64,000 nucleotides of DNA from Ketogulonicigenium vulgare WSH-001 (GTDB taxonomy: Bacteria; Pseudomonadota; Alphaproteobacteria; Rhodobacterales; Rhodobacteraceae). This document shows, piece by piece, positions 10,624 to 19,514 of this stretch (positions are counted from its first letter, which is position 1; each line of letters starts with the position of its first letter). The notes beneath the pieces are model-generated. The model made no database searches and was not told the origin of the DNA. It saw only the letters and a program-made list of their open reading frames with translations. The DNA is taken from assembly GCF_000223375.1 (NCBI RefSeq), contig NC_017384.1:248001-312000 (forward strand), written 5' to 3'. The translations under genes were made by a program, and so were the position numbers.

Positions 10624-13487
10624 GTATTTCGAACCAGAAGGCCTTCGATTCAATCCTTTCCATGGCCCAGAACATGCTCCGCCTCGCAGCGGAGCGCGCT
10701 CAGAGCCCTGTCACGCCGGAAATGATCGAGAAGGAGCTGACCAAGCTCGCGATCATGATGGAGGACGATTTTGCCCTCGTCGACCGCGATGCGCTCGTTG
10801 ACGAACTGATCCGCCGATCAAGCCGCACCGTGGGTGAGAACGCTACTCTCTCGAGCGGTGAGGACCATATCGCGTGGCTCGATGCAGAAAGGAAGAAGGG
10901 CTGGACCTACTGGCAGCGCTACTCCGAGTACATGGAAGCGCGCATCCCGTGGACGGCCCTCGACGCCCTCGACGTCGCCACGGATGAAGTCCTTTCACAG
11001 CTCGAGGACCCGACCCGGGAAGGCGCATGGGATCGTCGAGGACTGGTCGTGGGCCACGTTCAGTCGGGAAAGACCGGCAACTACACCGGACTGATCTGCA
11101 AGGCCGCCGACGCCGGTTACAAGATCATCATCGTGCTGGCCGGCCTCCACAACAACCTGAGAGCCCAGACACAGATCCGCCTCGACGAGGGGTTCCTGGG
11201 TTTTGCCACCATCGCTGACTCTGACGAGCTCCCTGCAGTCGGGGTGGGACTGATCGACAAGGACATGTCTGTCCGTCCCAACGCTGCAACAAATCGGAGC
11301 GACAAGGGCGACTTCAACACGGCCGTTGCGGCGAAGATGAACATCAGCCCGGAACAGCGACCGTGGTTGTTCGTGGTCAAGAAAAACAAGACGGTGCTCG
11401 AGCGCCTGCTGCACTGGATCCGGAACCGTGTCGCCAATCACGTCGACCCCGAAACCGGTCGCAAGCTCGTCACCAACCTGCCTCTCCTAGTGATCGATGA
11501 CGAGTCCGACCATGGATCGGTCGATACGGGTGAAGACGTCGTGGACGAGTTTGGCAACCCGGATCTCGAACATGAACCCAAGACCATCAACAGGTTGATC
11601 CGGTCGATCCTCCACCACTTCTCGCGGAAGGCTTATGTCGGCTACACGGCGACGCCCTTTGCGAACATCTTCATTCATGACCGCGGGGAGACACAGGAGC
11701 ACGGACCGGACCTCTTCCCGGCAGCCTTCATCACCAGCCTTGCGGCACCTTCGAACTATGTCGGGCCGGGTCGTGTCTTCGGATCGGCTTCCAGCACGCC
11801 CGAAGACCTGCCTCTGGTGCGCCCGCTCTCGGATGACGAGTTTCAACCATGGATGCCGCCACGACACAAGAACGGCTACCAGCCGCGATGGCAGGGAGAG
11901 GACCGTGTGCCGGACTCGCTCGCAGAAGCGATCCGCTCCTTCGTCTATGCCTGTGCAGTGAGGAAGCTGCGCGGACAGGGCAGCAAGCATTCCTCGATGC
12001 TAATCCACGTTACCCGCTTCACCTCGGTGCAGAACGCTGTCGTCAATCAGGTCGCAGAGTACGTGCGGGATATGAAGGGCCGCTACACCCGCGGCATCGA
12101 GCTTGCGGACCTCGAGGCGTCCATGCGCAAGGAATATGAAAAGACCTTCCTGCCAGGCATGCAGGGAATCCGCTCTGCCCTCGTCGAGGGCGAAACGCTG
12201 GAGGACTTTTCGTGGGCGGACATTCGTGCCGTCCTCCCCGACGTCCTGTCCGACATTCGCGTGCGCGAGATCAACGGCACGGCGAGGGATGCACTCGATT
12301 ATGCTGAGAACGATGGCACCGGCCTGAAGGTGATTGCCATCGGCGGCGACAAGTTGGCGCGTGGTCTGACGCTCGAAGGTCTCTGCACGAGCTACTTCCT
12401 GCGAACCGCACGCATGTACGACACGCTCATGCAGATGGGGCGGTGGTTCGGCTACCGCGACGGCTACCTCGATGTCTGCCGCCTCTACACATCACAGGAA
12501 ATGGTGGAATGGTTCGGCCATATCGCCGACGCCGCCGAAGAGTTGCGTCAGGAGTTCGACAACATGGTCGCGGCCGGCGCCACGCCAAAACAGTTCGGTC
12601 TGCGGGTGAAATCGCACTCCGTGCTGACCGTGACCTCGCGGGCCAAGATGAGGAACGCTCGCGCTATGCAGCTGACCTATTCGGGCGATCTTCTGCAGAC
12701 CATCGTGTTTCCCAACCGCAAGGACGACATCACTGCAAACTTCAATGCCACGGATCGTTTCATCAGCGCACTCGGTCCATCGACGGATTTGAACGATCAG
12801 CATTTCGTTCCACAAGGTCAGAAGTGGAACGGTCACCTCTGGCGAGATGTACCCGCCCTGAGCGTCATCTCGTTCCTAAGGGATTACAGGACCCACCCTG
12901 CCAGTTTCCGGATCATGAGTCCGCTGATTGCGGACTTCATCGAGGAGATGAACAAGGATAGCGAGCTCACAAGCTGGACGGTTGCGCTTATCGGAAAAGA
13001 CACAGGCCCGGACGACAAATACCGCACGGTCGGCGGTGCTTCGGTAAATATGCTGAAGCGGAGGAGAACGACAGAACATGCAGACCGTTACTCGATAAAG
13101 ACCCTGATCTCGCCTCGCGATCAGGCCATCGATCTGACCGAGGCGGAATGGAAGGCAGCGCTCGATCTCAGCCAGAAGACCTGGCGCAACGACACGGATC
13201 GAAACGAAGGCAAGGAGCCACCGTCCGATCCGAGAGGTCCGCAGATCCGTCACGTACTCGGAGAAGGCGCCGCCGAAGCGGGAATTCCGGCTCGCCGGGA
13301 ACGCGGCCTGCTCATGCTCTATCTGCTCGATCCCGAGGGTGCGGGTGTCGATGAGTTGAAGGATGCCGATCCCGTCGTCGCCTGGGCAATCAGTTTTCCG
13401 TCAAGCACTTCCGAGAGAAGGGTCTCCAACTCGAGGTACATCGCCAACAGCGTACTGTGGGGAGGCCTCAATGAGTGGGTGGACTGA
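10620..13487 (+). CDS. Z1 domain-containing helicase-like endonuclease
   Basis: This 955-residue protein has the Z1 family architecture. A superfamily-2-like P-loop GHVQSGKT near residues 145-152 is followed by LHNNLRAQTQ. A Walker B motif IDDESDHGS is near 291-299, and GYTATPFANIF is near 340. The C-terminal helicase part has IGGDKLARGLTLEG and QMGRWFGYR near 600. Z1 proteins are predicted to combine helicase motor and nuclease function and occur in methylation-linked restriction loci. Length and motif order are normal. It starts inside the ATPase stop and overlaps the next gene by 17 bases. It probably translocates on or cleaves foreign DNA; its specificity is unknown. Confidence 0.88.
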   Translation: MSISNQKAFDSILSMAQNMLRLAAERAQSPVTPEMIEKELTKLAIMMEDDFALVDRDALVDELIRRSSRTVGENATLSSGEDHIAWLDAERKKGWTYWQRYSEYMEARIPWTALDALDVATDEVLSQLEDPTREGAWDRRGLVVGHVQSGKTGNYTGLICKAADAGYKIIIVLAGLHNNLRAQTQIRLDEGFLGFATIADSDELPAVGVGLIDKDMSVRPNAATNRSDKGDFNTAVAAKMNISPEQRPWLFVVKKNKTVLERLLHWIRNRVANHVDPETGRKLVTNLPLLVIDDESDHGSVDTGEDVVDEFGNPDLEHEPKTINRLIRSILHHFSRKAYVGYTATPFANIFIHDRGETQEHGPDLFPAAFITSLAAPSNYVGPGRVFGSASSTPEDLPLVRPLSDDEFQPWMPPRHKNGYQPRWQGEDRVPDSLAEAIRSFVYACAVRKLRGQGSKHSSMLIHVTRFTSVQNAVVNQVAEYVRDMKGRYTRGIELADLEASMRKEYEKTFLPGMQGIRSALVEGETLEDFSWADIRAVLPDVLSDIRVREINGTARDALDYAENDGTGLKVIAIGGDKLARGLTLEGLCTSYFLRTARMYDTLMQMGRWFGYRDGYLDVCRLYTSQEMVEWFGHIADAAEELRQEFDNMVAAGATPKQFGLRVKSHSVLTVTSRAKMRNARAMQLTYSGDLLQTIVFPNRKDDITANFNATDRFISALGPSTDLNDQHFVPQGQKWNGHLWRDVPALSVISFLRDYRTHPASFRIMSPLIADFIEEMNKDSELTSWTVALIGKDTGPDDKYRTVGGASVNMLKRRRTTEHADRYSIKTLISPRDQAIDLTEAEWKAALDLSQKTWRNDTDRNEGKEPPSDPRGPQIRHVLGEGAAEAGIPARRERGLLMLYLLDPEGAGVDELKDADPVVAWAISFPSSTSERRVSNSRYIANSVLWGGLNEWVD

Positions 13488-14475
13488 AGACGGGCTCGCA
13501 CGTGCGTGGCGAGCGCTCGCGCGCCAGGAAGCCGGAGAAGACTGGCGATTTGTCCATCTCACCGGAATAGGCACTGTCTCGGTCGAGGCGGGTTGTCACT
13601 TTCCCCTCGGGCGGGAAGCGCTGATCGTCGCCTTTCCTGGATCATGGCCAGTCAATCCGGCACGGCTGCCCGAAGGCAAGGGCTTCGACGTTTCATGCAT
13701 CGAAGGTCAGACTGTCTTTGCCGGGAAGACCGCCATCGCCCTCGTGAGGCGGCCTGAGGGGTCACCGGATATCTTCGCCATCATGGTTGTCGATGTCTTG
13801 AGGACGCTGGAGACCACAGCCGACACCGCGAATCGCGACGTGATGGAGGCCTTCCTCGAACGTGTCATGGAGTGGCAGGCGTTCATGGCTCGAACGCACC
13901 GTCCACTCTCGTCCGATGCGCAGATCGGCCTGCTCGGTGAGCTGTGGCTGCTCAGGCTGCTCACGGACACTTCCCTCGGAGCCGGTGCTCTCGGCTGCTG
14001 GCAGGGACCGTTGCGGGCGGCGCAGGACTTCCACGTTCGAGGTGGCGCGATAGAGGTGAAGAGCACGGTTCGGACCGGCAGCTTCCTTGCGCGGATCAAC
14101 AGCATCGAGCAGCTGGACGGTGACAGGGCTCCCATCTTCCTCTGCGCCTTCCGCTTCGAGGAAAACACGGACGGGATCTCGCTTGTCGATCTCGTGTCTG
14201 AACTCCGCGAGAGGTTTAGACTGGCCGGAATTCAGCGCGGCTTCGAGGCGTTGCTCATGGTGATGGGGTACCTCGAAGAGCATTCACCGCTCTACAGCCG
14301 AACGCTGACATTGAAGGATGCAAGCACATTCCGCTCGGAAGGTGACATGCGGCGCCTTACGCGTGCCTCCCTGCCAGCCGCCATCCGTTCGGCCGCCTAT
14401 GTACTCGACCTCGATGCCTTGGAAGTCCCCTCTATTGGGATTCCGGAGCTGATCAACGAATTTGGACTTGACTGA
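13471..14475 (+). CDS. PD-(D/E)XK motif protein of the defence operon
   Basis: This is a 334-residue protein starting at ATG 13471, chosen for GGGGAGG upstream and for operon overlap. It matches the PD-(D/E)XK motif family found behind Z1 genes (DUF4420). The central part has GLLGELWLLRLL near 150, then AAQDFHVRGGAIEVKST near 180-195. There the Asp of QDFHV and the Glu-Val-Lys of IEVKS fit a PD-(D/E)XK nuclease core. The first and last thirds have no recognised domain. It ends just before the AIPR gene. A nuclease subunit is likely, on family and motif grounds; cleavage activity is untested. Confidence 0.82.
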   Translation: MSGWTEDGLARAWRALARQEAGEDWRFVHLTGIGTVSVEAGCHFPLGREALIVAFPGSWPVNPARLPEGKGFDVSCIEGQTVFAGKTAIALVRRPEGSPDIFAIMVVDVLRTLETTADTANRDVMEAFLERVMEWQAFMARTHRPLSSDAQIGLLGELWLLRLLTDTSLGAGALGCWQGPLRAAQDFHVRGGAIEVKSTVRTGSFLARINSIEQLDGDRAPIFLCAFRFEENTDGISLVDLVSELRERFRLAGIQRGFEALLMVMGYLEEHSPLYSRTLTLKDASTFRSEGDMRRLTRASLPAAIRSAAYVLDLDALEVPSIGIPELINEFGLD

Positions 14476-14476
14476 C

Positions 14477-16279
14477 ATGAGCCTTGAAGAATTTCACCGC
14501 AACTTTCGTTCCGACCTGCAGACCATCATCGCCGAGCGCGTAGAGGCTGGCGAAGGCCCCTTTCCTTCGGATGAGCTCGTCTTTGCGGAAATGGTCATGG
14601 AGCATGTCGCAGAAACCGGGATCTGCGAGGCCCCAACCGTTTGCCACTGGAGCGGCAAGGTCGGCAACGCAAAACTTCGCATTACGGGCTATGCGCTCAG
14701 CTCCGATGAAACGGCTCTCGACCTGTTCGTGACCCACTATTTCGGGACTGAGGAACTGAACGATCTCAGGGACTCGGATGCCACCGCAACTGCAGGCGAA
14801 GGCGTTCGCTTTCTCTTTCGTGCGGCAAGCGGCAACCTCGACGCAAAGATCGATCCGACCCATCCGGTCAGGGACCTGGTCGCAACCATTCGTTCTCGCT
14901 GGGGCGACATTGACCGACTTCGTGTGTTCGTCATCACCGATGGCAAGACCAAGACCAAACGGTTCTCGAACAAGGAGGTTCACCAGAAGATGGTGGCCGT
15001 TGAGGCCATGGATATGGAGAGGCTGTTCCGCCACACCGAGGGCAAGCCGCGAGACGAGCTGGCCGTGAGTTTCGTCCAGTCGATCGGTCGGGCGCTCCCC
15101 TGCGTCCACGTCCCGGACCCTGATGCAGACTACGAGTATGCCCTTACTGCCATTCCCGGGCAGCTCATCCGGGATCTTTATCTGCGCTACGGGACGACGC
15201 TGCTCGAAGCCAACATCCGCACCTTCCTGGGGAACAAGCGCGCGGTCAACAAGGGCATCGTCGAAACGCTGCGAAAGGAACCGGAGCACTTTCTTGCCTT
15301 CAACAATGGCCTCGTTCTTGTCTGCGACGAAGCGGCGTTCGAGCGGACTGAGGACGGAAATCTGGGCCTGTCGTTCCTGAAGGGCCTGCAGATCGTGAAC
15401 GGCGGGCAGACCACCTCGACCATCTACTTCTCTTCGCGCGACGATCGCACCATTGATCTCAGCCATGTCATGGTCCCTGCAAAGATCATCATCCTCAAGG
15501 GATCGCAGGACGAGGCACGCGAGCGACTGATCAGCAACGTCTCCCGCTATGCGAACAGCCAGAACGCGGTGAAGATGTCCGACCTGTCGGCAAACCGCCC
15601 GTTCCATCGAGAGCTTGAAAAACTTGCAAACGACACGTGGTGCCCGGACGGCGCAACGCGATGGTTCTACGAGCGCGCGGCTGGCGCCTACAACGTCATG
15701 CTGCTGAGGGAAGGTACCACGCCCGCGAAGAGGCGAAACCTCAAGGAGATGGTCCCGCCGAAACGCAAGCTGACCAAGAACGACATCGCGAAGTACCATG
15801 AAGCGTGGCGCGGCAAGCCGAACCAGGTCGCAATGGCTGGCGAGAAGAACTTCGCTGCCTTCATGGCTGCACTCGATGATGATCCGACCATTGTCCCGAG
15901 CCCGCTCGATGCCCGCTGGTATCGGGCGATGATCGCCAAGGTCATTCTGTTCAAGGCGATCGAGAGCATGATCAAGACGAAGGAGGCGAAAGAGGTGTTC
16001 CGCCAGGGATGGGTGAACATCGCAACCTACGTCGTGTCGGTGGTCGCGGATCGACTCGGCGACAGGCTGGACCTCGAGCAGATCTGGATGCGACAGGGGA
16101 TTTCTGGCGGTCTGCGCGACCTGCTCTGGGACTGGGCCGTGGTCGTGAATGCCGAGTTCAACAGGATTGCCCCGGGCCAGCAGATTTCGGAAGTGGCGAA
16201 GCGTGCGGACACGTGGGCTAAAGTCAGAGCGGCGGACTACTCGCCTCATTCCTTGTCTATTCCTGAAATCAAGCAATAG
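14477..16279 (+). CDS. AIPR family (abortive infection phage resistance) protein
   Basis: This is a 600-residue protein matching the AIPR family. The diagnostic segment is near residues 270-320: LAFNNGLVLV, then LKGLQIVNGGQTTSTIY. It is followed by SNVSRYANSQNAVKMSDL and FYERAAGAYN. Family members include plasmid-borne abortive-infection genes and often neighbour restriction or Z1 genes; their biochemistry is poorly known. The start is ATG 14477, one base after the previous stop. An in-frame TTG at 14462 is an alternative, and neither has a strong ribosome site. It probably acts in the effector step of the operon. The opposite strand is also open here, a composition artefact. Confidence 0.85.
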   Translation: MSLEEFHRNFRSDLQTIIAERVEAGEGPFPSDELVFAEMVMEHVAETGICEAPTVCHWSGKVGNAKLRITGYALSSDETALDLFVTHYFGTEELNDLRDSDATATAGEGVRFLFRAASGNLDAKIDPTHPVRDLVATIRSRWGDIDRLRVFVITDGKTKTKRFSNKEVHQKMVAVEAMDMERLFRHTEGKPRDELAVSFVQSIGRALPCVHVPDPDADYEYALTAIPGQLIRDLYLRYGTTLLEANIRTFLGNKRAVNKGIVETLRKEPEHFLAFNNGLVLVCDEAAFERTEDGNLGLSFLKGLQIVNGGQTTSTIYFSSRDDRTIDLSHVMVPAKIIILKGSQDEARERLISNVSRYANSQNAVKMSDLSANRPFHRELEKLANDTWCPDGATRWFYERAAGAYNVMLLREGTTPAKRRNLKEMVPPKRKLTKNDIAKYHEAWRGKPNQVAMAGEKNFAAFMAALDDDPTIVPSPLDARWYRAMIAKVILFKAIESMIKTKEAKEVFRQGWVNIATYVVSVVADRLGDRLDLEQIWMRQGISGGLRDLLWDWAVVVNAEFNRIAPGQQISEVAKRADTWAKVRAADYSPHSLSIPEIKQ

Positions 16280-16301
16280 AGATCATTTGGTAGGCACGGA
16301 A

Positions 16302-17438
16302 ATGGAAAAAGTTCGAGACATCGGCGAGACACGGAAACGCTCCGACGACATGATCCTGGTCGCGTACTTCCTTTCGCGTTGTACAGACTTTTCCGATGGC
16401 AAGGTGCCGAGGCCGCCTACATCACTGGGCGTCGATAGTTGGAATGGTGCGTACGACCTGTTCTTTGACGCGCTTTCGGACGGTCGCTCTCAACAGCAGT
16501 TTCGCCATACACTCAGGAATACGCGCGACATCTTTGATTCCCTTTTTGACAATGGTCGAAAGGGTTGGTCGGATGGTCAGAAGCGAGGGTCAGAGCTCAG
16601 CGAACGAGACCGCGCAGTTCACGAACACTGGATACGGAACGGCGATGAAGATCTGTTCTGCAAGGTTCGTGAGTTTCTTGTAGAGCAGGTTCGACACCGA
16701 AATCCAGATTGGACCCGTGACGAGCTAATCATTGCACTCGACTATCATCTGAATCATCGTAATTTTGATCCTCGGCCCCAATCTGAGGAAGTCGGTGAAC
16801 TCGCTCGGCGTATCGCGAAAGTTGGTGCAGCCTTGGGTTTGATAGAACACGGATCGCTTTTGCGAACGCCAGACGCAATCGCCATGAAGTTACGAAACTT
16901 CAGTTCTTTCGATCCCCAATATACCGATAACGGCAGAAAGGGGCTAACCAATGGCAACAGGCTTGAAGTCGAGCTTTGGGAGGAGTTTTCGGGACTTCCG
17001 GACGAATTGGCGCGGGTTGCAAATGGGATCTTGGAGTTAATCGACACCAGTAATGCGGAGATCTTGGCTTTCGACGCCCCCGAATTCGAAGCGTCAGAAG
17101 GTCGAATACTGACCCGAGTTCATGTTTCCCGGGAGCGAAACAGTACACTCGTGAAGAAAAAGAAGGGCGCGGCGCTGCGAAAGCATGGCTGTCTTGCCTG
17201 TGAGGTCTGCGGCTTCGATTTTTTGCAGACTTACGGAGAGAGGGGCCGGGAATTCATCGAATGCCACCACACCTTGCCGATTTCATTGCTCGGTGAGCAC
17301 GGAAAGACCAGCTTGAGCGACCTTGCCTTGGTCTGTTCAAACTGCCACCGCATGATACATGCGCAACGCCCTTGGTGGTCAATTGACGATGCAAGAGCAG
17401 CTCTGATCAGAGTCAACCGATCAAGAAGTCAGGGCTGA
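16302..17438 (+). CDS. HNH endonuclease
   Basis: This is a 378-residue protein with a C-terminal HNH nuclease domain near residues 295-360. It has the zinc pair CLACEVCGFDF, the catalytic stretch ECHHTLPIS and the second pair CSNCHRMIH. This layout resembles McrA-like and other defence HNH enzymes. The N-terminal 280 residues contain WNGAYDLFFDALSDGRS and FRHTLRNTRDIFDSLFDNG and may recognise DNA. The gene lies 22 bases after the AIPR gene. It is visibly AT-richer than its neighbours (27 G+C in the 60 bases 16741-16800), suggesting separate acquisition. Its end overlaps the convergent methyltransferase by 18 bases. The start at ATG 16302 lacks a strong ribosome site. Confidence 0.82.
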   Translation: MEKVRDIGETRKRSDDMILVAYFLSRCTDFSDGKVPRPPTSLGVDSWNGAYDLFFDALSDGRSQQQFRHTLRNTRDIFDSLFDNGRKGWSDGQKRGSELSERDRAVHEHWIRNGDEDLFCKVREFLVEQVRHRNPDWTRDELIIALDYHLNHRNFDPRPQSEEVGELARRIAKVGAALGLIEHGSLLRTPDAIAMKLRNFSSFDPQYTDNGRKGLTNGNRLEVELWEEFSGLPDELARVANGILELIDTSNAEILAFDAPEFEASEGRILTRVHVSRERNSTLVKKKKGAALRKHGCLACEVCGFDFLQTYGERGREFIECHHTLPISLLGEHGKTSLSDLALVCSNCHRMIHAQRPWWSIDDARAALIRVNRSRSQG

Positions 17439-18956
17439 AAGGAGCAATTTCGCAATCTGACGCGCGAGAAGCGGCGGCACTGCGTTTCCGACCTGGACAT
17501 ACTGCTGCGTGCGGTTGCCGAGAAACAGGTAATCGTCGGGAAAGGTCTGCAGACGAGCAGCTTCGCGAACCGTCAGGCTCCGGCACTGGATGGGATCGGG
17601 GTGAATGAAGTAGTGGCCATCCTTCGAGATGTGGCTCGTAACCGTGGTCGATGCCTCGTCCGCCAGCTGAACCCGAAAGCGGTCATTGAACACACCGCTG
17701 TGCCAGTTCCGGTGATCGGGGCTGAGCACCAGAGGAAAATCGGCGGCCTTCGGGCTGTAGCCATGGACGGTCCCGAACACGGCAGCAAACAGATAGCGGC
17801 CCAGATCCGACGCCATGTGCCCGCGCGTCTCGTGCTGCGCGATCGCGCGAAGTTCCGGTCGCTCGATCCACTGCAGCAACTCATCGCTTGAAGTGCCGTA
17901 GCCGTCTGGCAGCCGTGACGCAGCCCGAACGATAGGCGGGTTTTCCCTCACTTGCTCTGAAACGGTCAGGAAAGCTTCGCGGAGCGCACGTTTCTCCTTC
18001 CCCTTGGAGATGCCGGCCAGCAGCTTTGCGGCGTCGAGGACCTCTCCGCGCCAGGCAGCCGCGTCGTCGCGCCCGCGGCTGATACCGCTTCGCAAGGCGG
18101 GCATCGTTTCGATGACATCGCGGACGGTCCTCGCCATCCCGGACACAGCGATCTCCGCATCGGCGGCCCGTCCTGCGAGGTCCGAACGGATCCCGACGAT
18201 GATCACCCTGTGACGACGCTGCGGAACACCAAACGCCTCGGCGCGCACGATGAAATCCGAGGGCTGTGCCGCCTCCTGCAGGCTGGCCTTGCCATCCTCG
18301 ACCCGGACGGCACGAAGTTCGTAGTGATGGGCATGGCCCGTGCCGAGCGAGGACAGATCCTCAATCAGCATCTCGAAGACAAGTCGGCTCTCGACGGTGG
18401 ACGAAAGCATGCCCTTCACGTTTTCCATCACGAAGGCGGCCGGCCGAAGCTTGTCGAGGACCCGGATGTACTCGCGAAAGAGGTAGTGCCGCGCATCCTC
18501 CTCCGGGACGTAACCGACCTTGCCTCTGGAGCGAACGCGTCCCACCAGGGAATAGGCCTGACATGGCGGGCCGCCGATCAGGATCGTGTCGTCGTACTTT
18601 GCTTTCAGCGTCGCGATGGCGCCATCTATGGCGGTCGCCGCAGTCCCGGTGCCGAGCTCGAGCGCGCGAGCTTCGTCGATGGCATGTTGCCACGCTTCGG
18701 CATCGACGGCTGACCAGTCCGGTTCGGATGCCAGCCCGGCATGGAAATCGATGAACTCTTTCGGCAAGACGCCATGACGTGCACGATACTCGCGCAGAAA
18801 GGCACGCAGTGTCAGGGTCCGATGGGCCGACGCCTCCTTCTCGACCGAGATGCCGATCCGGAACGGCGCATGGCCGTCCTCGACGAAGGACGCGAATCCC
18901 TCGCCAAGGCCACCTGGACCGGCAAACAGATCGACAATGCCGAAAGTGGAGGGCAA
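17421..18956 (-). CDS. dcm: DNA (cytosine-5-)-methyltransferase
   Basis: This is a 511-residue C5-methyltransferase. Motif I is DLFAGPGGLGEG, motif IV is GGPPCQAYS with the catalytic Cys, and motif VI is MENVKG. Motif VIII is QRRHRVIIVG and motif X is GNAVPPLLARQ near the end. The long stretch between VIII and IX is the target-recognition region. I chose TTG at 18956 because AGGAG lies 6 bases upstream; the frame is open further but without a good start. The gene is convergent to the operon and divergent from vsr. It probably protects host DNA from the neighbouring nucleases. The target sequence is unknown. Confidence 0.9.
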   Translation of the reverse strand: MPSTFGIVDLFAGPGGLGEGFASFVEDGHAPFRIGISVEKEASAHRTLTLRAFLREYRARHGVLPKEFIDFHAGLASEPDWSAVDAEAWQHAIDEARALELGTGTAATAIDGAIATLKAKYDDTILIGGPPCQAYSLVGRVRSRGKVGYVPEEDARHYLFREYIRVLDKLRPAAFVMENVKGMLSSTVESRLVFEMLIEDLSSLGTGHAHHYELRAVRVEDGKASLQEAAQPSDFIVRAEAFGVPQRRHRVIIVGIRSDLAGRAADAEIAVSGMARTVRDVIETMPALRSGISRGRDDAAAWRGEVLDAAKLLAGISKGKEKRALREAFLTVSEQVRENPPIVRAASRLPDGYGTSSDELLQWIERPELRAIAQHETRGHMASDLGRYLFAAVFGTVHGYSPKAADFPLVLSPDHRNWHSGVFNDRFRVQLADEASTTVTSHISKDGHYFIHPDPIQCRSLTVREAARLQTFPDDYLFLGNRTQQYVQVGNAVPPLLARQIAKLLLSALTS

Positions 18957-18965
18957 ATCAGGCTC

Positions 18966-18995
18966 CTGACGAAATTCATTCAGCCGGTGTATACT
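18966..18995 (+). promoter_or_regulatory. Candidate promoter of the first vsr gene
   Basis: CTGACG (18966-18971) and TATACT (18990-18995) are spaced by 18 bases. They lie 28 bases before the vsr start and directly behind the start of the divergent methyltransferase gene. The -10 box is good and the -35 box moderate. Inference from consensus only. Confidence 0.45.
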
Positions 18996-19023
18996 AGGTT
19001 CAAGGACGAAAACCAGGGAGCAT

Positions 19024-19488
19024 ATGACCGATATCGTGGACCAGGAGACCCGTTCCCGAATGATGTCGGGAATACGGGGCAAGAACACGAAACCCGAGAT
19101 GGCTCTCAGGCGGGCATTGCACGCGCGCGGCTTTCGCTTCCGGCTTCATTCCAGCAAGGTTCACGGGCGGCCAGACCTCGTTCTTCCGAAGCACCGCGCC
19201 GTGGTCTTCGTGCACGGCTGCTTCTGGCACCGACACGAGGGGTGCCGCTACGCGACCGTACCGGCAACCCGGCCGGAGTTCTGGCGGGCGAAGTTCGATG
19301 CGAACACCGCTCGAGACAGCGCCGTTCGCACAAGACTCCTCGAAGACGGGTGGCGCGTGGCGACGGTATGGGAGTGCGCCCTGCGGAAGCCGGAACAGGT
19401 GGAAGCCTCGGCCAAACTCCTGTCCGCCTGGCTGCTGTCCGACGAAGATCAGATCGAGATCGGCGCGGAAGGTGTGCAGTCCTCCTGA
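19024..19488 (+). CDS. vsr: Very short patch repair (Vsr) endonuclease, first copy
   Basis: This is a 154-residue T:G-mismatch nicking enzyme that starts repair after 5-methylcytosine deaminates. It shows the Vsr pattern: RSRMMSGIRGKNTKPE at the N-terminus, the catalytic Asp in GRPDLVLP, FVHGCFWHRHEGC with zinc ligands, and RPEFWRAKFDAN. The start ATG has AGGGAG upstream. Pairing with a divergent C5-methyltransferase is the usual arrangement. The C-terminus runs about 20 residues past the core. It is separate from the second copy at 31392 and the two proteins differ at many positions. Confidence 0.92.
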   Translation: MTDIVDQETRSRMMSGIRGKNTKPEMALRRALHARGFRFRLHSSKVHGRPDLVLPKHRAVVFVHGCFWHRHEGCRYATVPATRPEFWRAKFDANTARDSAVRTRLLEDGWRVATVWECALRKPEQVEASAKLLSAWLLSDEDQIEIGAEGVQSS

Positions 19489-19514
19489 ACTGGACTTCGG
19501 TGCGGACGCTACGC

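Noticed and set aside
14453..16276. 607-codon minus-strand frame opposite the AIPR gene
   Set aside because: The plus-strand frame has diagnostic AIPR motifs and fits the operon; the minus frame has none.
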